Shown: positions 30,514-40,094 of the stretch, in pieces
Layout: each line of letters opens with the position of its first letter
Position numbering within the stretch: position 1 is the stretch's first letter
NCBI GenBank assembly: GCA_031771865.1
Contig: JASISA010000041.1
Location: forward strand, 806,001 to 870,000
Source of the DNA: Nothophaeocryptopus gaeumannii
Lineage: Eukaryota > Ascomycota > Dothideomycetes > Mycosphaerellales > Mycosphaerellaceae
DNA length: 64,000 nt
Reading direction: 5' to 3'
The notes under the pieces: generated by a model
Seen by the model: only the letters and a program-made list of their open reading frames with translations
Database searches by the model: none
What the model was told of the DNA's origin: nothing
Program-made: the position numbers and the translations under genes

Positions 30514-32290
30514 ATGTCCGAGCAACAGGTCATTCCGGCAAAGCATGGCGTCGCCACATTCGTGCCCGCCGGACAAGTGATCAAAATCATCAACTCCTCT
30601 GGCACGCAAGTCGTAGATACTTGGGCTTTTGCGCTGCCTCAGCCGGCGCCGAGGAAAGATGTCGAAGACAAGAGCAAGGAGAAGCTAGAGGAGAGCAAGC
30701 AAGAGACGGCCAAGGCTGCAGCTCAACTCAAGAGCAAGGGCTCAGATCTGCCAAGTCAGGAGGACGCAGAGCAGGCCACGAAAGAAGCCCATCTTCAAGC
30801 AGAGCAAGCGGAGCAAGAGGCTCAGCAGAAGAAGAGCGGATGGAGTTCGTACGTTCCTTCGATGTCGACCATCGGTCTTGGTGGTGGTGGCGGGAAGAAG
30901 GCAGAAGCCAAAGATAAGGAAACAGGCGAGACTGAGACGCAAAAGAACTCGAGAACATGGGCCGGCTATTTCAGTCCAGGCAAGGGCTTCACTTCCTACA
31001 TCCCTCAGCAAGCGAGTGACACGGTGTCGAGCTTCATGTCCATGGTAAGTCATCCTCACTCGACGCTTACATACTCTAGCTAATCGAAAACTGTAGCATA
31101 GTCGCGATATGAGCAAGTCGTACATGGAGCAACTGCAGGATCTTTCCAAGACACCCGTCGGCGCGGCAGGTAGGTGGCGAGTTTGCAGGTCGAGATGACT
31201 GGATACTGAAAGTACCTGAACAGGCATGTCAGTTTTGACTGGCTCTGGCTATAGCGGCTCTCTGTACGCAGGCTACCAGGCCTGGAATGCGAAGAACGCT
31301 GCGGACGCTCCCCAGATCGAGTTCATGAGCATGGCGCATTCACGCGTGAACACCATGCACATGATCCCGCGTGACAACGATACCTTGGTCACCAACTTGC
31401 GCGAGCCGATTCTTACTCTGATTGAAGACAAGGGACCCGGAATTCACGATACCCTCATACCTGCATGTGACCCGCAGCGCTACCAAGGCCTCGGCATCGA
31501 GAATTGGGAACAGCACGGCTCTTGCGCTGAGAATCTGGTACTGGCGCTGAAGGAGCTGAACGAGCGAGCTGGATTGAAAGGCGCCAAAGCTGTGGGCGCC
31601 AGCGTCACGATCAATAACTGTCCAGCACCGTTGAACCTGTTTATGAACGTCCCATGGGATGACGACGGCAACATCGGGTACAAAGGACCACCTTCGAAGA
31701 AAGGTGACTATGTACGATTTAGAGCCGAACGCGATGTCGTCGTAGTCATGTCAGCTTGTCCCAACGATACATCGGGCATCAATGGCTCCGACATCACGGA
31801 TGCCAACTTCATTGTGGAAGAGGAAGGCGCGAATGAGGCCATCAGAAGGACTGCGCCGAAGAAGAAGCCGGTCCCGCGAAAGGCTCCTGCGAGTACCACT
31901 GCTGGTGCTAGCAATGCAGTCAAGTCTTCGCCAGCTCCAGTGAAGAAGCCAGCACCTCCAAGGGTGCCTCCACCCGCGAAGAAAGCCACGGCACAAGCGA
32001 CCCAAGCACCGAAAGCGGCAGCGTCGCAAGCCTCACCAGCCGTCAAGAAGGCTCCACAGCCAGTCAAGTCCGCAGCTCAATCGACTGCCGGAGCTGCAAA
32101 GGCACCTGCAAAGGCACCTGCGCAGACGGCTTCGAAGTCGCTCCAGTCTGCCTCCAAGGCTCCTTCGAAGAAGCCCGTTCCGCCAGCTGTCAAGCCTCAG
32201 ATGAAGCCAGAAGTCAACGGCGGCTCGGAAACATCGTCAGTTCAGAAGAAGAAGCCTAAGAAGTTGGTCAGACAGCCGTCAGAGGCGTGA
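30514..32290 (+). CDS. DUF1989 (urea carboxylase-associated family) protein with internal insertion
   Basis: Three exons: 30514-31044, 31097-31169 and 31224-32290, giving 556 residues, with GTAAGT...CTGTAG and GTAGGT...GAACAG introns. The DUF1989 fold starts at residue 5 (IPAKHGVATFVPAGQVIKII, then GTQVVDTWAFALP), is interrupted by about 165 residues of Lys/Glu/Gln-rich helix plus a Gly/Ser linker, and resumes in exon 3 with EFMSMAHSRVNTMHMIPRDN, LREPILTLIEDKGPGIHDTL, EQHGSCAENLVLAL, NLFMNVPWDDDGNI, and a GDYVRFRAERDVVVVMSACP segment. Conserved His and Cys of the family (GIHDTL, CDPQRY, SACP) are present. After about residue 390 a Lys/Ala/Pro-rich, highly basic tail follows. Bacterial relatives are linked to urea and guanidine use; the fungal role is unknown. 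I infer a cytosolic protein with an added basic interaction tail. Confidence 0.86.
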
Positions 32291-32713
32291 GCTCACTCCG
32301 TCTATTGAATAGCACGGGCAAAAGGCTGGGATAGGATAGGCTGTGGAGTTCAGAAAGATGACTGAAATCGGGACACAGAGCCGAGGTTGTACATTCTCAA
32401 CAGGATGCTAATGTGAAGTAGATCAGACAGAGTGTACAAAAGTGTCACGCCCGTCTCCCTTCAAGATTCCCATGTCGTGACTTTCGAGTGAGTCTGGGGG
32501 GTGGAGACAGTTCTTCTCTCACTGTCATTGTTTGATGGATACGCTATCCAATAAGTGGCTGCGAACCGAAGCAAAGGTCACGATGGTTTCATCCAAATTG
32601 TTCCGTCGGTTGAAGCCAAGCGCGAAGACTGATGCATATAGAATCCCATCGCTAGAGACCTGATACACTTCTTTCCGATCACATTTCCGTCGGATACGAG
32701 ACCAAGACGGACG
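32291..32713. other. Intergenic, no supported gene
   Basis: Between the DUF1989 gene and the GH53 pseudogene. No domain-bearing frame and no repeats seen. Confidence 0.45.
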
Positions 32714-33762
32714 ATGATACGATTCCTGCCTTTCTTCGCGCTTTCAGCGCAGGCTGCATTGACATACAAGGGTGTGGACTGGTCTTGACTACTTGTGGAA
32801 GAAGATGCAGGCGACACGTACAAGGACACCGGTGGAACAGAGCAGGCTCTGGAAACAATCCTGGCGAATAGCGACGTGAACATCGTACGACACAGATCAT
32901 GGAATAATCCTTCCGATGGCAATTACGACCTGGCCTACAACCTCGAACTCGCAAAGCGCGCCAACGCAGCTGGACTGGAAATCTACCTCGACTTTCACTT
33001 CAGCGACACCTGGGCCGATCCGTCGCATCAGACCAGTGCCAACTGCGTGGGCAGATTATGGAATCGACGACTTGACCTGGGCCGTCTACAACTACACGCA
33101 ATCCGTTCTCAACTCCTTCGAATCCGCCGGCCTCCGGTTATCTCTCGTTTCGATCGGCAATGAAATCACAGCGGGAACGCTGCAAGTGGCCTTTGGAATC
33201 TGTGGACGAAACAAACGGAACCTACAATCTCGCTCGCCTCTTACACTTCGCCTCTTACACTTCGCCTCCACGGGAATACAAAACCCCCCAACCTCTCCAC
33301 TCAACCGAAAATTCCTCATCCATCTAGATAATGGATGGAATTACGATACACACACAGGAATGATTCTACGACACACTCTTAGTCGAGGGACCTTTGACTA
33401 CGACGTGCAAAGCCGCATCTTATCATCCTTTCTACAATTCTGCCGCAACGCTCTCCTCTCTGAAAATCCAGTCTTTCCAGCCCTGACTTACTTCCAAAAC
33501 GGCAAAGAATTCATGGTCGTAGAAACGAATTGGCCGATTGAATGTTCTAGTCCCGAATATGATTTTCCAGAAAGATACGACGAGCATCCCATGTTCAGCG
33601 GGCAGGACAGACGACATGGATGAAAGATGTGGCGAGCGCGGTTGCAAGGGGCGGGTGGGGGGATTAGGGTGTTTTATTGGGAGCCGGCGTGGTTGGACCA
33701 ATTTGATGTGTGGGGATCATGGGACTGCACTCGATAGTCTTTCTGTATTTGGAGGTCTATGA
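32714..33762 (+). pseudogene. GH53 arabinogalactan endo-beta-1,4-galactanase pseudogene
   Basis: The intact family hydrolyses beta-1,4-galactan of pectin side chains outside the cell. A signal-peptide-like start (MIRFLPFFALSAQAA) is followed by LTYKGVDWS and then a TGA at 32786-32788. The frame resumes with DVNIVRHRSWNNP, YDLAYNLELAKRANAAGLEI and YLDFHFSDTWADP, then shifts to PTAWADYG and SLVSIGNEITAG (acid/base Glu), shifts again to a WPLESVDETNGTYNLARLLH segment, and is shifted by a 14-bp tandem duplication. IHLDNGWNYDTHT, SYHPFYNSAATLSSLK and MVVETNWPIECSSP (nucleophile Glu) lie in different frames, as does VFYWEPAWLD. The C-terminal end GTALDSLSVFGGL stops at 33762. Total length (about 349 codons) equals an intact GH53, so the gene is complete but broken by one nonsense codon and at least five frame changes. 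Confidence 0.9.
33239..33266 (+). repeat. Perfect 14-bp tandem duplication in GH53 pseudogene
   Basis: The unit TCTTACACTTCGCC occurs twice head to tail (33239-33252 and 33253-33266). Removing one copy would keep LARLLHFASTG in one frame, so the duplication itself is one of the inactivating lesions. Confidence 0.9.
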
Positions 33763-34103
33763 GAAAGTGCCAGGAGCGTTGATGTGTCTGTTGAACAATG
33801 TGAGAGGCTTAGAACAGTATCGTGATTGTCCAAAACTATTCCCACTGCATAGGGTTGGTTATCTATCTCAACCGTCGGCAGAAAAGGCTATTTTTGAACT
33901 TCATGGCTTGGCAGGACGGAGGTGGCTTGACGTTTTCTCAGCCTTTGTCACACAGTGTTCACCTTCCTCTTCAGCTCATCCAGACTGAAAATATCAGGCC
34001 ACCACAAGTGCAGGGGATATGAAGTGCAGTGTCCTGCGCTAGTAGCATCATGATCTTGGAAAATCGTTGGCAAGGGCGGTGAAAGCCCTCACACCTTGGG
34101 GCA
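33763..34103. other. Intergenic, promoter of CorA-like gene
   Basis: Short stretch between the GH53 pseudogene and the next gene on the same strand. Nothing recognisable besides upstream sequence. Confidence 0.45.
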
Positions 34104-35426
34104 ATGTCTGCATTTTGCGAGGACGAAGCAAGCTGGAACGAATACTTTGACGCTCTGAGCGGACCATCAATAGCAGAAACGATCGACCTAGATGTATTTG
34201 AGTGGTTTACCGACAACAACATCAGTCCTCGGAAAACGAAAGTCTCCAGCGCATCAGCCTTGACAGCAAGAGACACCGCTTCACCCGGCCAGCCGTCCTG
34301 TCAACTCCGGATAATCAACGTGCCTCTAGGTGCGGCGTCTCTGGCAGAACACAATGCCTTCAAGCTCATGTTTCGACACTACTCCGTTCCGACTTCATTC
34401 CTCTCGGACCGGATGCAGGGCGTGTGTCACGCCTTTGGAGCCCGCAAAGGTACGGCCGATGCGAACGTCGACATCGCTTGGACCCAATTCCTCTGCAAAG
34501 AAGTCGAGATGCACCAAGTAGACTCGCCACGCTGGCGAAGATGCGATGCTTTCGTACATATCCGACAACGTGACGATGGAAGCCGGTGCGTCACTCTCCT
34601 TTATTTCGGTGCACCTGGAAGGCTTGTTGACCGATTCAGTCGACTCTTGAAGCACGATAGTTGGCGCGACGCGGTTGAGGAGCCATTCCTGCTTTTTGTC
34701 ATCGTTCAAGAAGAGCTCTACTACCTCCTCGACGGGATCGCTTGGAAGCTAGCAGATGTGTTTCGCCCGGTAGAGAGAGGGACATTGGGACGCGCGAGCC
34801 AAATGCAGCAGACAGGAACCAACGAGGCGCAGAATGTTGACTTTGCGGTGTTGCATGAGATCTCTAAGCACTGCATATTCATCAACGAAGCAACAGATGC
34901 GGCATTACTTACCGTAGAGAACATGATCTCTCATCTGCGCAAGCACAGTAGCAGCAGCACGCCGTCCAACCTGTCCGATGCTGCTTTGTCGCATCTAACT
35001 TACCGCAAATCTGCTTTTCAATCAACACAGCTGCGAGTGCGTAGTCTCGAAAAGAGAATGGCCAATATCATCAGTCTGTCTTTCAACCTGGTCACCCAAC
35101 AAGACAGTCGGACGATGCAGAACGACAGCAATGCAATGAAAGCCATTGCAGTCCTGACTCTGATCTTTCTGCCAGTGACTGGTATTGGCTCGATATTCAG
35201 CACGCCATTTTTGGACGTTAATTTCGACTCGTCCAGTAGCGTGCTACAGGTAGCGACTTGCTTCTGGATCTTCTGGGTCATCACAATTCCTCTGACCCTC
35301 GCCCTGCTCGCTTTTTGGGTGATGTGGTACCGTCGGATGAAACTGAAGCGCAGCGGGAAGGCGGCCGACCGGAGGAAAATGTCGACAATCATGAAGCTGG
35401 GTTTTGGTCAGAAAGAGAAAGTGTAG
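34104..35426 (+). CDS. CorA-like Mg2+ transporter family membrane protein
   Basis: Single-exon frame of 440 residues. The N-terminal about 330 residues form a soluble domain with HYSVPTSFLSDRMQGVCHAFG, FVIVQEELYYLLDGIAWKLA and a helical segment leading to two C-terminal membrane spans: about 347-367 (AIAVLTLIFLPVTGIGSIFS) and about 383-410 (FWIFWVITIPLTLALLAFWV), followed by a basic cytosolic tail. This is the layout of fungal CorA-like proteins often found in plant-associated Ascomycota. The GMN signature of true CorA Mg2+ channels is absent after the first span (STPFLDV there instead), so transport of Mg2+ cannot be assumed. The start has clear ATG context, and the frame needs no introns. 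Confidence 0.83.
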   Translation: MSAFCEDEASWNEYFDALSGPSIAETIDLDVFEWFTDNNISPRKTKVSSASALTARDTASPGQPSCQLRIINVPLGAASLAEHNAFKLMFRHYSVPTSFLSDRMQGVCHAFGARKGTADANVDIAWTQFLCKEVEMHQVDSPRWRRCDAFVHIRQRDDGSRCVTLLYFGAPGRLVDRFSRLLKHDSWRDAVEEPFLLFVIVQEELYYLLDGIAWKLADVFRPVERGTLGRASQMQQTGTNEAQNVDFAVLHEISKHCIFINEATDAALLTVENMISHLRKHSSSSTPSNLSDAALSHLTYRKSAFQSTQLRVRSLEKRMANIISLSFNLVTQQDSRTMQNDSNAMKAIAVLTLIFLPVTGIGSIFSTPFLDVNFDSSSSVLQVATCFWIFWVITIPLTLALLAFWVMWYRRMKLKRSGKAADRRKMSTIMKLGFGQKEKV

Positions 35427-37558
35427 AGGTTCCGGCGGGCGAGTCTTTCGTGAGCTTGGTGATTCCATTGGAACACTCAAAATGTGTTCCGGTGTCCTGC
35501 TCCTTGCATGATCAACGATTCTCGTCTCGATGGTTGCTGATGTTGCCCAAATGTGATAATGTAGAGCAGCTATCGGAGAAGCCGAAAGACCGGCATGTAC
35601 GATTGTGATTGTGACCAGGAAGGCGATTGGACACTGCCTCAAGCAGCATCTCTTGCCATGAATGGCGGCATCCAGCAGAGTGCCTTCTCGTATGCTTCTG
35701 AGAAATTGCCAACGGACGACACAGAACGTAGTGCCAACCAAGTACCCAAGCCGCAGAAGCGCACGAAAATGCCAGTTCAAAACGCAAAGTGCCACTGTTG
35801 TCTCGTGTTGGATCGACATGCGACACTCGCACATGATCCAACTGGTACATAGCCGACGTAACGCCTGCCACTGATGAGGATGAGTGAGGCTCCATTCTCC
35901 CGTCTAGGGCTTCCCTTCCATGTCAATAAGTATATCGTACCAATCGCTCAGTTTTGCTGGCCTGAACTACTGGTGCCATATTTTTGGTACGTTTGTAGTA
36001 GATCTTCCTTCACGTACACGTTGTCGAGACGGCCGGACGACTTGGCCGGCGCATCTTCGCTTCCTTGCCTGCTTTTCAACAAGCAGGCCTTGAATCCTTC
36101 TGATGCAGTCTACGTCTGACGGGATCATCGCAGTCCTTGCACTGATGGAATCATCCGAATTATGCTGCAAGAGTACCTGCTCCTTGTTGATTGATTGACT
36201 CACCTTTCGCGTGCGCTCGCACACCGCATTATTGCAGCTGTTGTTGAATGATGTTTAAGATCAGTTTGCCGAGCCGTGATAGCCTCCGTAGCCCTAGGCG
36301 CCGTGGACGTTGGTGTTGAGAAGCTGCGCGGCCGCGGTTGGATCCTACCCGGCAACGGGGCTTGCGGCATTGCTTCTTGCGTTGAAGTCGGCCGCAAAAA
36401 GTGATCTTCAGTGATGTTCTCTTGCGCAGCTCGATCACACCAAGTTCCCATGCAGTCGATGTTAGCCTCATGAGAGTAGCGACGATCGTGGACGTTCCAT
36501 GGGAATGCTTAGAGCGTCTAGCGGTCGAGTAGCGCTTTCAGCTCAAGCTGGTCTGCGAGCGATATGTGGCACAATCGAACTGATTCAAGTCGCTACTGCA
36601 TAGTTCGTGCTACAAGTCTGGGCAGCAGCAGGAGTAAGAGCACGAGCAATTGCAGGAGTCGTCCGTGTCTTGCCAGAAAGCAAGCCAATACACATATGTT
36701 GGCGGAATATCCAGGTTTCTTGGTGTGTGAACTCGAATGCACCCCTTGAGGCAAGCATCCAACCGTCTGTGGCCACGCGCAGGCTGAAGGAGATCGTCTG
36801 GGAGCTCCAGTACGACCATCCGGGTATCGACTGGCGGTCTTTCCACCTCCGTTGCGTGACCGAATGTGATGAAGTCAGGCTTCACATACTGGTGCAAGGC
36901 CTCCCAGCTACTGTATCCCGCTTTTGGTCCCAGTTGTACTAGTGTACCATGCAACTGCTGACCAACATATCGAGCAGGCAGAGCGCCATCGAAGTATGAC
37001 AAAGATGCATGTTGTAAACGAGCGCTGCCTCGTGCTCCTGGCGGCACGCAATGAACGGCTCCGGCCATCCTGGAGGAATTGACTTGCTTGGCGAGAGCTT
37101 GTCTGGCGTGTCTGGCACCGTCCGTGCGACCCTGTCTTGCGCTGAACAAAATTAGTGATCAACGTCGTGTCGTACAGCGGCATGGATTCTGCACCGTTTG
37201 CATTAGATGCACTTGGAACGAAGCAAAAGTGGGCTGCGAATGTCCATTCCACGCGGATCTGACGGTGAAAGTTGATAGGTGGAGATTGTGTTCCTCCGTC
37301 TGCGATTGGTCAAGACGATGGTTTGAACGCACCTCGAAACCCCCGTTCCCACAGTCAGGCAGCGCTACGAGCAGGGACGACCTATACTCCTCTTGTGTTA
37401 TCGCCGAAATGTCAGTTGGAGTCGATGCTCTGCAACAGCGACTAGCGCATGTCCTGGAGAAGGCCCGAGCGGTGACTGGAAAGGTCGTTGCAGCTTGAAC
37501 ATGGGCATTGGTACGGCTATCGAATCATCTCTGAAACTTGACAACTACATCCTTTCGG
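35427..37558. other. 2.1-kb gene-poor stretch with possible gene debris
   Basis: No intact gene is supported. On the minus strand, 36397-36261 reads protein-like (ADFNARSNAASPVAG, DPTAAAQLLNTNVHGA, GYGGYHGSAN) but with two in-frame TAG codons (36347-36345, 36296-36294), suggesting a decayed C-terminal end. A 160-codon open stretch at 37068-36610 minus lacks recognisable features. Confidence 0.4.
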
Positions 37559-38371
37559 ATGGCGATGCTGGAAATCGCCTGCTTCAGTCCCGAAAGCGCT
37601 GTCATCGCGGCGAGCGCAGGAGCTGATCGCATTGAGTTGTGCGATGACCAGACCGCGGGAGGTACAACGCCGCCCCGCGAGTGGCTCTGGTGGGTGAAGT
37701 CGAAGGTCGATGTTCCCGTGTTCGTGATGATACGACCACGCGGCGGAAATTTCCAATACTCCGAGCAGGAGTTTGACACGATGAAAGCAGATATTGATAG
37801 TTTCAAAGAGGCTGCTGATGGATTCGTCTTTGGTCTGCTTGATGTGGCACACAAGGTGGATCGGTACAGGACCTCACAACTGGTCCGACGGGCAGCGCCT
37901 CTGCCCTGCACTTTTCATCGCGCTTTCGATGAGACTCCGGATCTGGTGAGAGCAGTCGAGGAGGTCATTGCCATCGGCTGTCAGGCCATCCTGACCTCTG
38001 GAGGTGCTCCCTATGCTGCAAGTGGGGTGGAAAGGCTTCGGCAGCTGGTCGATGTGGCTCAAGGTCGGATCACGATCATGCCTGGTGGTGGTGTGAGACC
38101 GAGCAATCTTCCTCAGATCCGCTCAATATCGGGTGCCACTGCGTTTCACTCCTCCGCCGTTGCCAAAGGAAGCAAACTGCCAGATATCCAGGAAATCCGA
38201 CGAATGAAGCAAATCCTTCGAGGAGACTTATTCCACAGCGAGACGTCCGACATGCGGCATACCACCATTCAAAGTACCGATATGCTTGACACTCCAGACG
38301 CGAGTTGCGATAATCCTGCGGTGTCTATTGGAGCTACTCCTATTCATGAACCAGATTCTTGGCAGGACTGA
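37559..38371 (+). CDS. CutC-family copper homeostasis protein
   Basis: TIM-barrel protein of the CutC family, linked to copper tolerance in bacteria and man; its precise reaction is not settled. The 270-residue frame starts at ATG 37559 (MAMLEIACFSPESA); the open codons upstream begin only with TTG. Family blocks: LEIACFSPESAVIAASAG, ADRIELCDDQTAGGTTP, VFVMIRPRGGNFQYSEQEF, DGFVFGLLD, PCTFHRAFDETPD, AILTSGGAP, ITIMPGGGVRPSN, and FHSSAV. All predicted barrel strands are present, so it looks full length (bacterial CutC is about 250 residues), with a short extra C-terminal tail. It ends 455 bp before the convergent thiolase gene. Confidence 0.92.
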   Translation: MAMLEIACFSPESAVIAASAGADRIELCDDQTAGGTTPPREWLWWVKSKVDVPVFVMIRPRGGNFQYSEQEFDTMKADIDSFKEAADGFVFGLLDVAHKVDRYRTSQLVRRAAPLPCTFHRAFDETPDLVRAVEEVIAIGCQAILTSGGAPYAASGVERLRQLVDVAQGRITIMPGGGVRPSNLPQIRSISGATAFHSSAVAKGSKLPDIQEIRRMKQILRGDLFHSETSDMRHTTIQSTDMLDTPDASCDNPAVSIGATPIHEPDSWQD

Positions 38372-38825
38372 TCGGGGGTCACCAGCGGATTCCTTTCAGT
38401 GCAAAGGCGAAGATATCGATCAGGTGAATCCTTCGGTGGTGCCGGACACGGATCTGTGTTGTAGAACGCGACTGTATTGATCAGCTCGTAAAGAGCGTGT
38501 TGCTCTCACCTCGATTTCATGATTTCCGCCTTGCGAAGTCAGCAAGTCACTTGATCGGCAAATCCAACCGTCGTGACTTCATCTCACTGCTGCGGCAAAG
38601 TGTTTTGCGTGGAATAGCAGCGGCGTCTGCGATGGATAGTCGTTGCACTTTGGCTGAAAGATTGAGTCTTCAGAGGAAGGGAGATATGCGTTCGCGTTTT
38701 GAAGCCTTGACCTCAGACCTCTGCGAAGTGTGCCAGGGTTCGATGTACGTTGATAGAAATTCACCAATGTCGGATATCTATGTTATCAACATTCAGCTAC
38801 ATCGTTATCAGTGGATCTATCATGA
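38372..38825. other. Convergent 3' intergenic region
   Basis: Tail-to-tail space between the CutC and thiolase genes. No gene seen. Confidence 0.5.
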
Positions 38826-40094
38826 TTATTCCGCAACCCACACCGCTGCCATCCCCATGCCCGTTCCAACGCACATGCTGCTCACTCCGACCCTCTTGTT
38901 CGTCCTCTTCAGCTCGTAAAGAAGTGTGCTGACCTGTCTGGCTCCTGTGCATCCCAGCGGATGCCCAAATGCAATCGCACCTCCTTTAGGGTTGATCTTC
39001 TCAATGGGCAGGCCAAGCTCGTTGGCACACCACAGGCATTGAGACGCGAAAGCCTCATTGATCTCATAGATGTCGACGTCGTCCTTGGAGATGCCAGCCT
39101 TCTCTAGGGCCACAGGAATGGCCTTCCACGGTCCGATGCCCATCAAAAGTGGAGGAACACCAACGATGGAGGCAGCAACGTACTTGCCCATGATCTTCTG
39201 ACCCAAACGCTCCGCGGTGCTGCGCTTCATCAAGAGGACAGCAGCCGCGCCGTCCGATATTTGTGAGGCATTGCCGGCGTGTATGGAACCGTCTTTTGCA
39301 AAAGCGGGCTTGATCTTGCCAAGCGACTCGGGGGTGACTTCTCGTACTCCGTCGTCGCGGGCGACGGTGATCTCCTTCTCCGCGTCGGTCTTAGGGTCTG
39401 TCCACTTGACCTTCAATGGGTAGATCTCTTGATCGAATAGGCCCTTCTTTTGCGCATCGATTGCTTTTTTGTAGCTATCCGCAGCGAACTTGTCCTGGTC
39501 GGTTCTCTTGATGCCCTTCTCTTTGGCCATCTGCTCAGAAAGCAGACCCATAGGGACCTTGCACTCTGCTGCCGATTTGTGATTTTCAAGCAGCTCGCTG
39601 AACTCGGTCACTGCCTGTGGTCCATACTGAGTGCTCATGCTCTCGACGCCAGCCCCGATGCCCACTTCAATCATGCCTGCACGTATGGCATTGGCGATCT
39701 CGGCGCATGCTTGCAGACCAGAGCTGCACTGTCTGTTCAAGCTCTTGACTGCGGTGCTCTCTGGAAAGCCGGCTGCCAGGGCTGCAGCTCGAAACTCGGT
39801 GGCACCACCGCCCGGAGCCAACACGCATCCAACTGAGATGTCCTCGACCAGTGCTGGATCAATTCCCGACCTTTCAAGCAAGCCCTTGAAGGCGCCGTGG
39901 AGGAGATCGGCTCCAGCGGTATCCTTGAAGCCTCCTTTCCCGCCCTTGGTAATGGCGGTTCGTAGGGCAGTAGTCACAACAATGTCGTCGGGGTGCTTCT
40001 CGAGCAGAGATGGGCGGCCTGATGGATGCATGTGGCCTGCGACTTGGGAGACGCGAGACTGGGCGGCGGATGTTGTGCCTGCTTGGTTTGCCAT
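38826..40094 (-). CDS. pot1: Peroxisomal 3-ketoacyl-CoA thiolase
   Basis: Last step of peroxisomal fatty-acid beta-oxidation: 3-ketoacyl-CoA plus CoA gives acetyl-CoA and a shortened acyl-CoA. Intact single frame of 422 residues. The acyl-accepting Cys is residue 123 in SLNRQCSSGLQA; the C-terminal catalytic pair is in GHPLGCTGARQ (His) and SSMCVGTGMG (Cys). NEAFASQ is also present. Residues 14-22 (RVSQVAGHM) form a PTS2 import signal of the R-V-x5-H-x type, in the position usual for fungal Pot1, though with Met instead of Leu/Ala at the last place. No C-terminal PTS1. Family and compartment are well supported. Confidence 0.94.
   Translation of the reverse strand: MANQAGTTSAAQSRVSQVAGHMHPSGRPSLLEKHPDDIVVTTALRTAITKGGKGGFKDTAGADLLHGAFKGLLERSGIDPALVEDISVGCVLAPGGGATEFRAAALAAGFPESTAVKSLNRQCSSGLQACAEIANAIRAGMIEVGIGAGVESMSTQYGPQAVTEFSELLENHKSAAECKVPMGLLSEQMAKEKGIKRTDQDKFAADSYKKAIDAQKKGLFDQEIYPLKVKWTDPKTDAEKEITVARDDGVREVTPESLGKIKPAFAKDGSIHAGNASQISDGAAAVLLMKRSTAERLGQKIMGKYVAASIVGVPPLLMGIGPWKAIPVALEKAGISKDDVDIYEINEAFASQCLWCANELGLPIEKINPKGGAIAFGHPLGCTGARQVSTLLYELKRTNKRVGVSSMCVGTGMGMAAVWVAE

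Noticed and set aside
36610..37149. 179-codon minus-strand frame
   Set aside because: First codon is TTG, composition is mixed, the end is Cys/Ser low complexity and no family is recognisable.
37538..37558. Longer N terminus for CutC
   Set aside because: It would start at TTG; the ATG at 37559 directly precedes the conserved LEIACFS block.
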